Shown here piece after piece: positions 51,817 through 64,000 of a stretch of 64,000 nt of DNA (positions are counted from its first letter, which is position 1; each line of letters begins with the position of its first letter). The DNA lies in the NCBI RefSeq assembly GCF_000315625.1, contig NW_005434656.1:872638-936637 (forward strand), written 5' to 3'. The position numbers were made by a program, and so were the translations under genes. Below the pieces are notes generated by a model that made no database searches, was not told the origin of the DNA, and saw nothing but the letters and a program-made list of their open reading frames with translations. The stretch is from Guillardia theta CCMP2712 (lineage: Eukaryota; Cryptophyceae; Pyrenomonadales; Geminigeraceae).

Positions 51817-53946
51817 TCATCGGAGTAGTGGCCCTGCGGCTTCACGGAGAGACGCTGGTGGAACAGTCAGCATGTCGGGAGCATCGAAATAGGCGTAAAC
51901 AGCTTCTCTGCTCTTCTTCTCTGTTTCCAGCTCAAAAATCTTCTTCTCCAAGAACTTGACCTTGGAGGAGGCGTTCGAGTGTTCTTGTAGCACTGACTCG
52001 CTTCTCTGTCAGGTCAAAGTCACTCAGGTCAATTCTTTCTCTTCGTTGACCTTGTTCTCCTTTATCGTGTCGTGGGCCAGCTTGTCGATCTCAGAACAGG
52101 CAAGACTGATCTCTGACTTGCATTTCTTCACTTCTTTGAACCATCGATGATATTCGGCTTTCAGGTAATTATGCTCTATCCGCTCTATCCCACGCAGTCG
52201 AATGATCTCTTCCAGCTCCTCCTTCACCCTCCTGCCCTCAAACGCCTCACGCTCCATGCCTTGCAGGTCGAAGCGAAGCTGCGAGACGAGCTGCTGCTTG
52301 TCCTTGTCATGTTGGTCAAGAGACTCCCTCAACTCCTTCTCGTGCGTCTCTTTCATCCTCACCATCTCTGCTCGCAGCTCTGCTTGCATCTGCGCTGACT
52401 CGTTTGCCATCGCCTTGAGATTTATCCGCGCCTCCTGAAGCTCCTTCGTCAACTCCCTGTGCTCTGACTGCAGCCATTCAGCTCGCGTGCGCCATCGACT
52501 TGCTTCGGCGTTCCTCTCTTCCGTTTCTTTCCTGATCTCCTCTGCATCCTTCCGCATGTGCTTGGCAGTTTCAATCAAGACCGTCAAATTCCGTTTCATA
52601 TCATCAAATAACACCTCCTGTAGCCTTGACGCCTCCTCCTCCTTTTCTTTCATTGCTTCCTGTAGCCTTGACGCCTCCTCCTCCTTTTCTTTCATTGCTT
52701 CCTGTAGCCTTGACGCCTCCTCCTCCTTGTCTTTCATTGCTTCCTGTAGCCTTGACGCCTCCTCCTCCCTGTCTTGGATCGATGCTTCAGCATTTTTGAG
52801 CTGCTCCAACGTGTCTTTGAATTGTTGTGACATACTTTTCAGTTCTTCTTCTCGTCTTTCCAGTTCTTCTTCACGTTTTCTCCGCAGCCGTGTGCCTTCG
52901 ATGGCATTTTGTTGCAGTTGACGAACCTCAACATTCAGAAGCTCTATGGTCCGATCTGTTTTCGACAAGACTTCTTCCACCTTGGAGATCTGCTCTTCGA
53001 TTTGCTGAAACTCATCTAGAACTAAGAAACACTCGCACTCACTGGCATCGTCATTCGTTTACAAGCAACTACCTTGCTCCTGCATGTCATGGATAAAGCT
53101 ATCTTGCATCTCACTTTTCTGTTGCAATCTGCGGGCAAGTCAGGAGGCAGGCTGTTCGTTGTTGTCTTACCCATCAGACAACTGGTCTACTAGAGCTTGC
53201 AGCTGAATTATCTCACTCTTAAGACTCTGATTGTCTGCCGTACAGAGCTCTAGCTCTTGTTGTGTCGTCTCTTTCAGCCTTACCATCTCCTTGGTCAACT
53301 TTGCGTTGGTAGACATGGCTTCTTGATAGTTGTCTTCTGCTCTCTTCAGAGACTCTTGCAACTTGTCAGTGGCTTCTCGGAAGCTGATCTCCAGGTCGAC
53401 GATGTGCGACCTGTCAGCAAGTGTGAAAGGAATGAGAACAAGCTGACGTTACCTCAGACGATTCTCCGTGTCTTCTCGCACATCATCGATCCTTGCGAGT
53501 TGTTTCTCAACGACGGATATCAACCGGATGTTCTCGTTCAAGTCAGGAGCTTTCCTCTCGGCATTCGCTTTCAACTCAGCCATGGCAAGGAAGAGATCCT
53601 TCAGTTCGATCACTTGCTCCATGCACGCGCGGACGAGCGTCACTTTCTCGACATGATCTGCGCGTCGAAGTTTGACGTCAACGAGAGTTCCGATCTCGTC
53701 GCTTCCTCGCAGCTGCTTCAGCACCACCTCCTTCTTCACTCCCGCCCCGTCGATCTCGACGATCTCGTCGTCTCGCTCCACTCGCTTTCCCTTCCTCGGG
53801 CGATACGCGGGGCTGGCAGGAACGACCATGGAGACGCGGGTGCCCTCGAGGATGATGCCGAGGGTCGTCTTGGCGCCTCGCTCGCTCCCAGCATGCTGCG
53901 GCTTCGCGTGCTTCTCCCGCAGCGCCCGGATGACCTCCTCTGCCAT
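51817..53946 (-). CDS. PDZ-domain coiled-coil protein
   Basis: ATG 53946. The N-terminal PDZ-like domain reads TTLGIILEGTRVSMVVPASP, then DDEIVEIDGAGVKKEVVLKQ and GTLVDVKLRRA. The rest, about 550 residues, is a nearly continuous coiled coil (HEKELRESLDQHDKDKQQLV and similar). Introns of about 45-50 nt were placed in phase at four points; the last (GTCAACG to GACAG) adds SESVLQEHSNASSKVKFLEK and the stop at 51817. A 14-residue unit EEASRLQEAMKEKE occurs four times in tandem. PDZ plus coiled coil suggests a cytoskeletal or vesicle-tethering scaffold; the target is unknown. The start codon lies 68 bp from the divergent HEAT-type gene. Confidence 0.75.
52619..52777. repeat. 42-bp coding minisatellite (about 4 copies)
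   Basis: Four adjacent near-identical 42-bp units, exactly two heptads each, in the coiled coil of the PDZ protein. The last is partial and diverged. Confidence 0.85.
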
Positions 53947-54014
53947 CCCTCAGGAGTCGGGCAACCGCGGGGATACTACTGGGAGCTAATTAGAGGGAGC
54001 GGTAGGAACAGGGG

Positions 54015-55602
54015 ATGAAGGAAGGTGGGGAGGGGGGAGAGGAGGGCGAGGGGGAGGGCAAGGACCAGGAGGGCAAGGAGAGCGTTGAAGAGTTGATGAG
54101 GCGACTGCGAACGAGCCAGTCATGGCAGGAGAAAAGAGATGCCATCTACCTGCTGCGTGAACGCTCCCGGAAACGCGAAGAGAAGGTCGGAGAGACCCGT
54201 TGAGGCGGCATGGTCCTCAAGGATATGGCAGGTGATGGCTCTGCTGGAAGACATAGCGGACAAGGAAGAGAACGAGAACCTGAGGTCACTAGCAGAAGCA
54301 TCGCTCATCAGCATCGGGTTGAAGGTGACCTCCCTGCCTCTACCTCCTCTTCTCATCCTCCTCCTGCAGGTGGTCGAGACGCAACTCAAACGACTCGATC
54401 ATCCCTCTTGGCGCACCAGATTGGATGCGATCCGAACTTTACAGCATGCGGCAGAACCAGACGATGCGGAGGTGGAGGAGGGAGGAAGGGAGGGGGAGGT
54501 GCTGAGGTAGAGCAGGTGCTGCTGGCGCTAGGGAGCAAGCTCTACGACGAGTCTGTGCAAGTTCGACTGGTGGTCATTCAGGTCGCTCGTCGATCCCCCT
54601 CTGCTGCTCATCGGCTCTCAGGCTCTGCTCAGCATGGCCAAGTCAAGGAAAGACGCACAGGCGTCGCTTCCTCCGCAACTGGTGGAGGAGGAGGAGTGAG
54701 AGAGGAGGCAGTGACGGTGATCAGATGGAGATCTTCTTGCACAAGCTTGATGACTCCGATGCAAAGTTGAGGTGAAGACGAAGAGGGCGGGGGAGATGTG
54801 ATGCGTTCTAGGAACCAAATGGTACAAGCTGTCATCGAGTACTCGAACCCAACAGACCACGAGCTTGTCCGATACGTCGCGCAGAGGTTGACCTGCTTTG
54901 TGTGACTCGAGGATGATTTTGATGCTTATTTCACAAGAATGACAAGTGATCAAGTGATAGTTCGACGAGCAGCAGCAGAGATCATGACGAGCCTGATCAT
55001 CAAATTCGACAAGGTAACTGAGATGTGTTCTCCACTCTTCTTCTTCTTCTTCCTCTTCAATTTCTTCTCACTCTCGTTGGAAATCAGTTGTATGAATCAG
55101 CGGATAGACTCAATGAGGTGAGACTGTTTGAATTAAAAGCCTTGAGACGTCACCTGGGATGCAGAACAGTCCATTGTCCCATCTGAAACGGCTGCTGACC
55201 TACGACAATCAAGTATGCCGAAGACCAAGATGTCGCTTTCATTCTCACTACGTGTGCAGGACATTCAGCGAACAGCTCTGACCGTCATGGAGCAGATCTC
55301 CTCCAGGCAGTGAGAGGCGTGGCATCACTGCCAGCTCACAGTGTTGCCTCTCAGGAGTTTCGTCATGTACACAGAAAACGTTGAGACCTCTGCAGAGGAC
55401 GGTGAGTCAGGTGACGGGGAGGTTGACGCGGTGACGGATTCTTCAAGTCAAGTCGACTCTCGAGGATCAGGTTGACGCTGCAGATCAAGTGCGTCAGCAT
55501 GAGCTCGTGGTAGAGTTTCAACGCTGGCAGTTGACACGTGAATTGAATGCTGTTGGGCAGCTTCCGATGCGATACTGGGAGGAAGATCACCAGCCAACAT
55601 GA
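54015..55602 (+). CDS. HEAT/armadillo-type repeat protein
   Basis: ATG 54015. A Gly/Glu-rich start leads into SVEELMRRLRTSQSWQEKRD and AIYLLRERSRKREE, then (after introns) MALLEDIADKEENENLRSLA, LKRLDHPSWRTRLDAIRTLQ, KLYDESVQVRLVVIQV, VIVRRAAAEIMTSLIIKFDK and DIQRTALTVMEQISSRQ. These are paired helices with the Asp/Arg spacing of HEAT repeats (SW.xR.xAI..L). The C-terminal exon, joined in phase, reads STLEDQVDAADQVRQHELVV and ends MRYWEEDHQPT with stop at 55602. Many short exons; several junctions between 54480 and 55340 are approximate. Probably a cytosolic or flagellar scaffold; the partner is unknown. Confidence 0.6.
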
Positions 55603-55824
55603 GGGGTGGAGGTGTGAATGTTGTAAGGGATCGGACAGACTTTGAGGAGCTGATCCAATCGTGTACAGGCTCGAAACCTTGAAACGCTGACTGTAGAAAT
55701 CGTGAACGGGGTTGATCGCCACTTCACATCTTGACAGGGTTCAAAGAATATTTCACTAATATACACAAGAACGTTCGAAACAATAATGGCTCCGGCCATA
55801 AGCGAGCACCAACTGATGTTTGAA

Positions 55825-57463
55825 TCACCAGGGTAGCACAACACCTCGCCGTTGGTAGAAGAAGATGTAAGGCTCGGAAGGATCCTATCATTCGGTTAAA
55901 AAAACTTTTTTTGCAAGAATGCATTCATGTACCATTTGTTCCATCAGTGTCTTAGAAACTCTTGAGTCATTGAAATCGTACCAGCAGTTGTTTTCGCTGA
56001 GATTATGGATCACCATACAACCTCAAATATGGAGATGTGAAGTGGGAATGAAAGGTAGAGGGAAGGGGAAAAACTACAGGCTGAGGCAAAGGATTCAAGC
56101 GTCCGCGAGTGAGGTTGGGACAGAGGAATGCAAGACAAAGCAAGTCAAAGCAAGGCTTTCACCTGTTGAGACAAAGGGCATGGTAGTGCCCCCCCGCCAT
56201 CCCTCCCACATGGAGCGCAACAGATTTCAGGTCGTAGATAGGAGGGTATTCCCGCTCGCCTGATCCTGTCTCCACTGCGAAAGGAGACAAGTCGAGCCCT
56301 GCCTTCGGGAACTCAAGCGATGTGACGAGTTTCTCTCGGGAGACTTCCGTGTAAGAGAAGCGCTTGATGTGCAAGACGAGGATAGGAGGGAGGGAGACGA
56401 ACTTAAGTTGCTTGGTGGCACAGCTTCTGCTGTTGCAGTTAGGGCAGCTGTACATGTTTTCTCCTGCGACAACAAAACGTAGGGATCAGGCGATAGAAGA
56501 GACAGTCAGCGCATGGCGATCGATAGAACTACTCTGACCTTCAAGCACTTCTTTCTCGGTGAACAAGTTGAAACAGTCTGTAAGGTGACAGCGGGGTCGA
56601 TGCGCCTGCTCCTGCCCCTCCTTGAACTGACTGGGGGAGGGGATGGGGAGCGATATGTCCAGAAAGGGATCGTAGCAACGGGACTGATGACTGCATGTCC
56701 TGCACTCGATCTGGCTGACTAGCTGCCCCCCAAACGCTGCCGTCACGCAGCTCAGGTTGTCAAGGCAATACATCTCCATGGCCGGCATGGACTCATTGTA
56801 CTTGGAGGCGACTTGGTCATGAGCCATCCTGACCTCCATGAACTGCCGCATCTCATCGTTGTCGCTTGTCTTGAGATCCTCGTGGAGCCCGTCGAGGAGG
56901 AAGCGAAGAAATTCCTGACTGTCATGTTGCCTGCACCCTGTGAACTGAGGGGCGAACTTGCTAACCCGGTCCTTCAAGATCGCTGCTGAGACCGAGGAGT
57001 ATGGTTCGCCCTGCCAGATCTTGTGCAGCAGCTCTCCGAACGAGAGAGCGAGCGTCCCTCGCATGCTGCTCCCCGTGTCGAGCCGAAAGATGTGATGGTT
57101 GCTGAGGAAGAAGTCCCGGAAGGGCGGGACAGCAGCGAGACACTGTATGCATGCATTCAGGAAGCAGGTGTTGCCCAGATTTTGCAGCCCGACCAATCCT
57201 CTTCCTCCCTCCCCGCCTTGCCTCACGGGCACAGCGAACCGTCTCTCTGCTACGGCCGCCTGTGGCAGCATACCCTGTGCTACATCCCCTCGTGTGCGGA
57301 TGAGGAGGCCGTCCCTGTGGAGCTCTTCACGGATGGTCTTGAGGGAGGCCAAGGGATGCATTCGAGCATGCCGCCCTCCACCTGCCCCCCCCTTCTCCTC
57401 TCCTCGGCTCTTCACCTCCATCGTCGCTGACTTGGGGCGCGCTCCCCGCTCGGCCATGGTCAT
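55825..57463 (-). CDS. Ubiquitin-specific protease (USP/UCH family)
   Basis: ATG 57463. The catalytic Cys box is GLQNLGNTCFLNACIQCLAA, followed by QHDSQEFLRFLLDGLHEDL, SQIECRTCSHQSRCYDPFLD (first Cys pair of the Zn site), MYSCPNCNSRSCATKQLKF (second pair), LPPILVLHIKRFSY and the His box GGHYHALCLN. Phase-consistent introns add ENNCWYDFNDSRVSK, which contains the catalytic-triad Asp/Asn region, and PYIFFYQRRGVVLPW before the stop at 55825. All key residues of an active USP are present, and the product of about 480 residues is close to a bare catalytic domain. Cytosolic or nuclear. The basic, Gly-rich first 60 residues carry no recognised domain. Convergent with the HEAT-type gene, stops 223 bp apart. 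Confidence 0.9.
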
Positions 57464-58173
57464 GCAACTGATTCAACCGGCTCTGACTACTTCAGCCTCC
57501 GACTTGATTCGATTCGAATCGGTTCAATTGGCCAGGTCGCCCGGGTCGGGCCCGGCGCCGGCCGGGCCTTTACTACACTGTATTCTTTTCAGTGAGCCCA
57601 GTGACCTGGGTCTGATCAGGTCAACCACCCCCTACCCCCCTGTTCCCCCAAGCTCGACAGGACCTGCCGGGGGCAACACGGGTGGGTGAGGCATCATCCG
57701 ACAGCCGCCATGGACCGGAGATTGAATTCTTCGGCATGGCATAGGTAGGGTAGTCGATGCAGGGGTGATCGTGGGGGGGCGCGTACCAGGGGCAAAGGAC
57801 TCCTGACTTCTGGTATTGGTAGCAATCGAGAAAGACTGACAGTAGAGAGGGGGGGGGCTGATAGGCGCCGCGCGCCATGCCGTGATTGATCGGACCTGTT
57901 CTCATATAGGGGTAGGGGGTGGAGGTGTGGGGGGGTGGGGTGGAGGCGGGAGTTGTAGCACCAGGATTTGACCCACCTGTTGTCTATGTACACCGGTGCA
58001 AATGATATCAACTTCGATGAAAATTGGGGGTAGGGGTATCCACCCTACCATGGACGGGCAACCTTGCTGCCCTTCAAGCATCCTCTTAGCTTTAGAGGAC
58101 CCGTCCTTTCTAGATCCTTTGGTATCCACCGGTCTAGCCTGACGCTATTGAGCAGAGGACCCCCGCCCCGGCA
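57464..58173. promoter_or_regulatory. Divergent intergenic region with polarised G/C tracts
   Basis: Lies between the USP start and the qRRM gene start. A CCGGGCC-rich block at 57530-57570 is followed by C-rich (CACCCCCTACCCCC, 57625-57650) and G-rich (GGGGGTAGGGGTAG-like, 57740-58035) words. No gene is supported. Confidence 0.4.
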
Positions 58174-59682
58174 ATGGCGGCGGGGCGGCTGCGGGAGCTC
58201 CTGATAGCGCTTCCTGAGGAGAAGCAGCGGGAGGAAGCTCTTACTCTGCTGGATGAGATCCTTTGCAGTCAACAGCAACCCCTTCCTCAGCCGCTCCATG
58301 GCGCTCAGCCGACGCCTCCTCACTTTCCATGGCAGGGTGCCTCCCCTCAGTGGGGCATGCACGGGAGTAGGATGGAACGAGGCGACGAGCTCTCAACGCT
58401 GGGCCCAATGCTTCCTCCCAATGCTGCTGTTTCACAGATGTCTCCCTCCTGGGCATCGCTGGATTGGAGTACGAGAGGGAACGGGCGCAATGGAAACTGG
58501 TCGGCCACACCCCCAATAGAGCAAACATCGCTTGCACCAATAGCTGGAGCAGGCAACACTTGGTCGGGTCTTGTGAACGATTTGGAGCTTGAGGATCATG
58601 TTGAAGCTCCTCTCTCGGAGTCCAGGATCCTGTCTTTCGTTCTGCCCACGTGCTCACCGGAGGACAACCAAAGGGATGTAAATACCAGTGTCGCTGAACA
58701 GATTCTTTCTCCTTTGATACAGGGTGCTTCTTCAGGCCTTACGGTGCCAGGGATTGTTGGGTCGATGCCCTCGGCTCCCTTGAGAAACGACTTCCCAAAC
58801 CATCGGATGGACAAGGTGCTGGGAGGGTTGGAGGCAAAAGGTCTTCAGTCAAGTCCAAAGATTGTTTCGTCCGCAGCTCCGATCAACTCAGAGACAAGGG
58901 GTTCGTCATGGACAGACTCATTCTCGGACTCACTAAATTTGGGGGAGAACAATCCAGAACTGCAGCAATCTTTGTCTTCAGGTTCTAACAACAAAGTCAC
59001 CGGGGGGAAGCCACCTATTGTGGCAACAAGCAATGGAGTGCAACAAAGCACTTCAGAATCGCAGCAAGAGGCTTCGATCGGACCCTCTGCTGTCTCGGGG
59101 AACAAGTCGGAGCAGTCATTAAAGAAACAAGGCGAAACTGCCAAACGCTCTGAAACCAGGGGCTGGGAAACTCAGTCGAAAGCTTTGGTGCGTGATCGGT
59201 ACCGCACGTGAGAGTTTGACTTTTTGACAGGCTGCTTCACGTTCATCCGGGGTGGATGGCAAATATCCTGCAACAGTCAAACTCAGAGGGCTTCCTTTTG
59301 GGGCAACATCGCTTGATGTGATGCCTGGAATACTTCATCGCTTCAATGACTCTTCCCCAGGTCATGGGGTTCTTAAAGGGGTACAATGCAGTCGAGTCTT
59401 CCATACGATTTGGCAACAATCAGGTATGGGGTTTGACTCGGGTGACCGCGTTCGAGTGAACGTGACACAGGATGGGCGCCCATCTGGGGAAGCTTGGGTT
59501 TCTTTCAATCGATTGGAGGAGGCGAAGAGAGTGGTTGCTCAGTCACGCCTATGTCTGTGTTGTTTTGACTCGTTTTGGTGCACCAGGTGCGCGAGAAAGA
59601 TAGACATCACCTGGGCAATCGATATGTTGAGCTTTTCTTGCTTAACGAGGGGGGGGGGGTGACCACGCGGACTCATCGGTGA
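58174..59682 (+). CDS. hnRNP F/H-type (quasi-RRM) RNA-binding protein
   Basis: ATG 58174. About 330 residues are Ser/Gln/Asn-rich and look disordered, apart from an N-terminal helix (LRELLIALPEEKQREEALTL). After an intron follows a qRRM: ATVKLRGLPFGATSLDVMPG, FDSGDRVRVNVTQDGRPSGE with AWVSFNRLEEAKR, and HHLGNRYVELFLLNE. The RNP2-like VKLRGLPF and the R-Y-V-E-L-F end are characteristic of hnRNP F/H, which bind G-tracts and regulate splicing. Frame selection after the last intron puts the 3' end through an 11-base G run and ends at 59682, overlapping the opposite gene by 41 bp. If the G run is miscounted, the last residues change. Confidence 0.75.
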
Positions 59683-60683
59683 ACTTGGAGTCCAAACTCT
59701 CGGGGTATTGGAACTGAGGTTGCTGGTTGTGGATTGTTGTGTGAGCTTTCAGCCTGTTCTGATGACGTACATTTACTTGACCTTGAAACCTTTCCAAACA
59801 AATCGAATCAAAACCCTCTCTTGACAATTCCCCCGTGGCTGGGACTTGAGCTACTTGCTGGGCCTCCGTTTCTGACATGCCTCCCTGGTGCTTTTCCTTG
59901 AGCTGTTGCACACTTATTCCATCAGGGTCGAATCTCCCTTCCTCACCTAGGTTGCTGTAAAAAGCTACGTGTGCGAGGTTGATTTTCTCCAGCTGCTGTT
60001 GCATGTTCGTTTGATTCTCAGAGAAGCTCTCTACTGTCATTTCTAGCGCATGTCTCGCCTGTTATCAGAGCATAAGTGGCAATTCACAAGGCTACACCAA
60101 CGCCTGACGTTGTTTGAAACACACCTTTGCGAGCTTCTCGATAGTGATGGCCGCAGGTGCCTTGGCATTGTAGAGCCTTGATTCAAGCCTCGCACACCGC
60201 TTCTGGTCACGTTGTGAGAGAAGACGAGAGACTCGTACAGAACAAGAGTGCAGAACCTCCACATCCTTCCTTTGCTGCGCTTCAATGTCCAGCTTTGCCT
60301 GCAGGTCCTTTATGATCTACCCATACAAAATCAAGTCCTTGACAGGCATTTGCGATGTTGCTCACGTTTTCAAGCATGATGACTTCCTGCAAGTGTCGTG
60401 ATCTTGTTTCTTCAAGATATGCTGCTCTGTCCACATCACGCCTGCGGAACTTCTCTACTTTTTCTCTCAGCTCCAGGATCCTCTGCTCCCTCTCCTCGGC
60501 CAGCTGAACAGCTTCAGCCTCCTTGGCGCGAGCTTTCTGGATGAGCGCATGCAAGTGCTTGGCGTCCTCCTTCCTCAGAGAGATCTCGTTCTTCCTCGCA
60601 TGTCATCGCCAGCGCCAGTCCCTCCCCTCCCTTACCTGCAACTCCTCACACTGCCTCCGCGTTCTCTCCGCACTCCCTGCCAT
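59642..60683 (-). CDS. Coiled-coil protein of unknown function
   Basis: ATG 60683 (MAGSAERTRRQCEELQ). Exons joined in phase read ISLRKEDAKHLHALIQKARA, EREQRILELREKVEKF and RDVDRAAYLEETRSRHLQEV. Then come KDLQAKLDIEAQQRKDVEVL, RLESRLYNAKAPAAITIEKL and MTVESFSENQTNMQQQLEKI, followed by a Gln/Ser tail ending TDESAWSPPPPR at 59642. It is largely helical, with heptads over most of the first 250 residues. Resemblance to basal-body or flagellar coiled-coil proteins is only general. The tail overlaps the qRRM gene on the other strand. The start is 57 bp from the divergent gene at 60741. Confidence 0.55.
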
Positions 60684-60740
60684 GGTTCTCAGACCACTGA
60701 CATTTTTTTTAATATTTTTTTTCTTTTACAGCGGCGGGGC

Positions 60741-61787
60741 ATGGCGACCAGACGGATCCTCGTGGCTGTCTTGCTTCATGCTGGGTTGGCGCCGCGAGCG
60801 CTCATGGGCTGGGAGGACGGGGGGTCGAATCTCAGATGCGACATGGCAGGTCCTACCAGCATGATCCGCTGCTCTCCAACGCTCGCTGACAGTCTCCGCT
60901 GGCAGGAGGTCGGTCAGTTCGAGCCCGCCATGCGCCGGCTGCCTGCGGGTGTGCGATGCTGGTCCTGCTTCCTGCTGGACTTTGTGATGTGTGACGTTCG
61001 GGGTACAGGAAATGCGCTTGAGGCTGCTGACCCTGCGCGGCGGCTCGAAGGGGAGGGGAAAGATGGAGAGAGAGGAGGTAGGAGGAGAAGTAAGGCCCTG
61101 AGTGAAGTGAGGATCGCTGGTGGCAGATGGACGAGCGACCTGCACGCAAGCTAACGACATACCAGAAGCAGCAAACGCTGAGAAGGAAGCGATTCCTGAA
61201 GAAGAAGGTCATCTGTGCGACTTGAGACGGGGGATCACAGTGGGGCAGGAGGAAGCGTTGAATCTCAATGATGAGAAGTTTGACCCGAAAGAGGACGAGA
61301 AGATCGATCTGAGAAGAGAGGTGTGCGATCTTCCTCTTCTGCCTTGGATCCTCAGCTCTTCACTCTTGGAGCAGCTCGACGACGAGACCGAGACGTCGGA
61401 GGACCCCTTGGCGTTCGACCCGGAGGTAGCGGCTGCAGGAAGTGCTCCTTCTAAAACCACCTTGTCATGCAGGCCCCGGCGGATTTTACTGAGACGGGGC
61501 CACGTGGGATAGAGCGAGAGGGTATGCAGCTGCGATGTTGTTGTTGATTGTTCTCCTCTTCATAATCTTCACCTTTCATGTTTCATCATCTCCTCGTACC
61601 CTGCACACATTCGAATCAGCACGATGTTATGTCAGTGTTTTCACCTGTTTTCCTTGTTTTGCGTCTTTCTTGTTCATCTCGGATGCTGTCTGCTCACACA
61701 AGAGCGCTCGTCTCAGGCGATCTGCCCAACATCAATCGCAAGGACGGCACGAAGAAAGGGTATGCAAGTTATGTTCCAGCGGCATGA
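60741..61787 (+). CDS. Acidic protein of unknown function (possibly 5' part of next gene)
   Basis: ATG 60741 after a polyT stretch ending in TTTTACAG, which looks like a splice acceptor, so a 5' exon may be missing. The first exon has a hydrophobic start (ILVAVLLHAGLAPRALMG) and RCWSCFLLDFVMCDVRG. A phase-1 intron leads to EAANAEKEAIPEEEGHLCDL, then GQEEALNLNDEKFDPKEDEK, DLPLLPWILSSSLLEQLDDE and (after another intron) APADFTETGPRGIERERGDL with PNINRKDGTKKGY. It either stops at 61787 (ASYVPAA) or, through a phase-1 intron with donor GTTATG, continues as N-D-AYDSSEPLDPNHTKP into the next feature, making one long gene. I slightly favour one gene. Confidence 0.45.
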
Positions 61788-61845
61788 AGTCGTGATGTTG
61801 GGAAAGGTGGGACCGGCCCAAGGAGGGGGCAGATGACGCTTACGA

Positions 61846-64000
<2,155 letters not shown>

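Overview
The window looks like nuclear DNA of a unicellular eukaryotic alga with a complex plastid. Coding exons are interrupted by many very short GT-AG introns, typically about 40-60 nt, that restore reading frame between recognisable protein segments. Three proteins (a thioredoxin-like protein, a pseudouridine synthase and zeta-carotene desaturase) begin with a signal peptide followed directly by a phenylalanine-led segment, the usual bipartite plastid-targeting signature of red-derived secondary plastids. A cryptophyte such as Guillardia theta fits best; this is inference from gene content and intron style, not a database match. One 100-base N gap (9372-9471) shows that this is a draft assembly.

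Layout. 1-4.5 kb: three members of an unrecognised small-protein family plus the 3' exons of another unknown gene. 5.3-13.9 kb: plastid thioredoxin-like protein (+), a putative glycosyltransferase (-), a single-pass membrane protein (+) and a VMP1 homologue (-), tightly packed and partly tail-to-tail. 15.6-19.6 kb: a SAM-domain sphingomyelin-synthase-related protein (+) and a CTP-dependent lipid-kinase family protein (-). 19.6-22.7 kb: a gene-free stretch of strand-polarised GGGTAG/CTACCC tracts around AT-rich cores. 22.7-27.3 kb: a large MORN-repeat protein (+) facing a plastid pseudouridine synthase (-). 28-31 kb: two lineage-restricted-looking repeat proteins. 31.5-33.9 kb: prolyl-tRNA synthetase (-). 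34.9-39.5 kb: LRR protein (+), CCCH-finger methyltransferase (-) and zeta-carotene desaturase (+). 39.9-48.5 kb: an unknown multi-pass protein, then a gene-poor region holding three nearly identical RWP-RK genes and dispersed repeats. 48.9-64 kb: dense again, with a small three-helix membrane protein, a TatB-like protein, a PDZ/coiled-coil protein, a HEAT-type protein, a ubiquitin protease, a qRRM protein, a coiled-coil protein and an acidic/polyglutamine protein with a TFIIS-N-like domain that runs off the right edge.

The genes do not form one pathway. Recurrent themes are lipid and endomembrane biology (VMP1, SMSr-like, lipid kinase), plastid function (ZDS, thioredoxin-like, pseudouridine synthase) and RNA/transcription (qRRM, CCCH methyltransferase, RWP-RK, TFIIS-N-like). 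Adjacent stop or start codons are often tens of bases apart, while trinucleotide and minisatellite tracts sit mostly in introns. Exon limits were worked out by hand from splice motifs and phase; 5' ends are the least certain part of most models.
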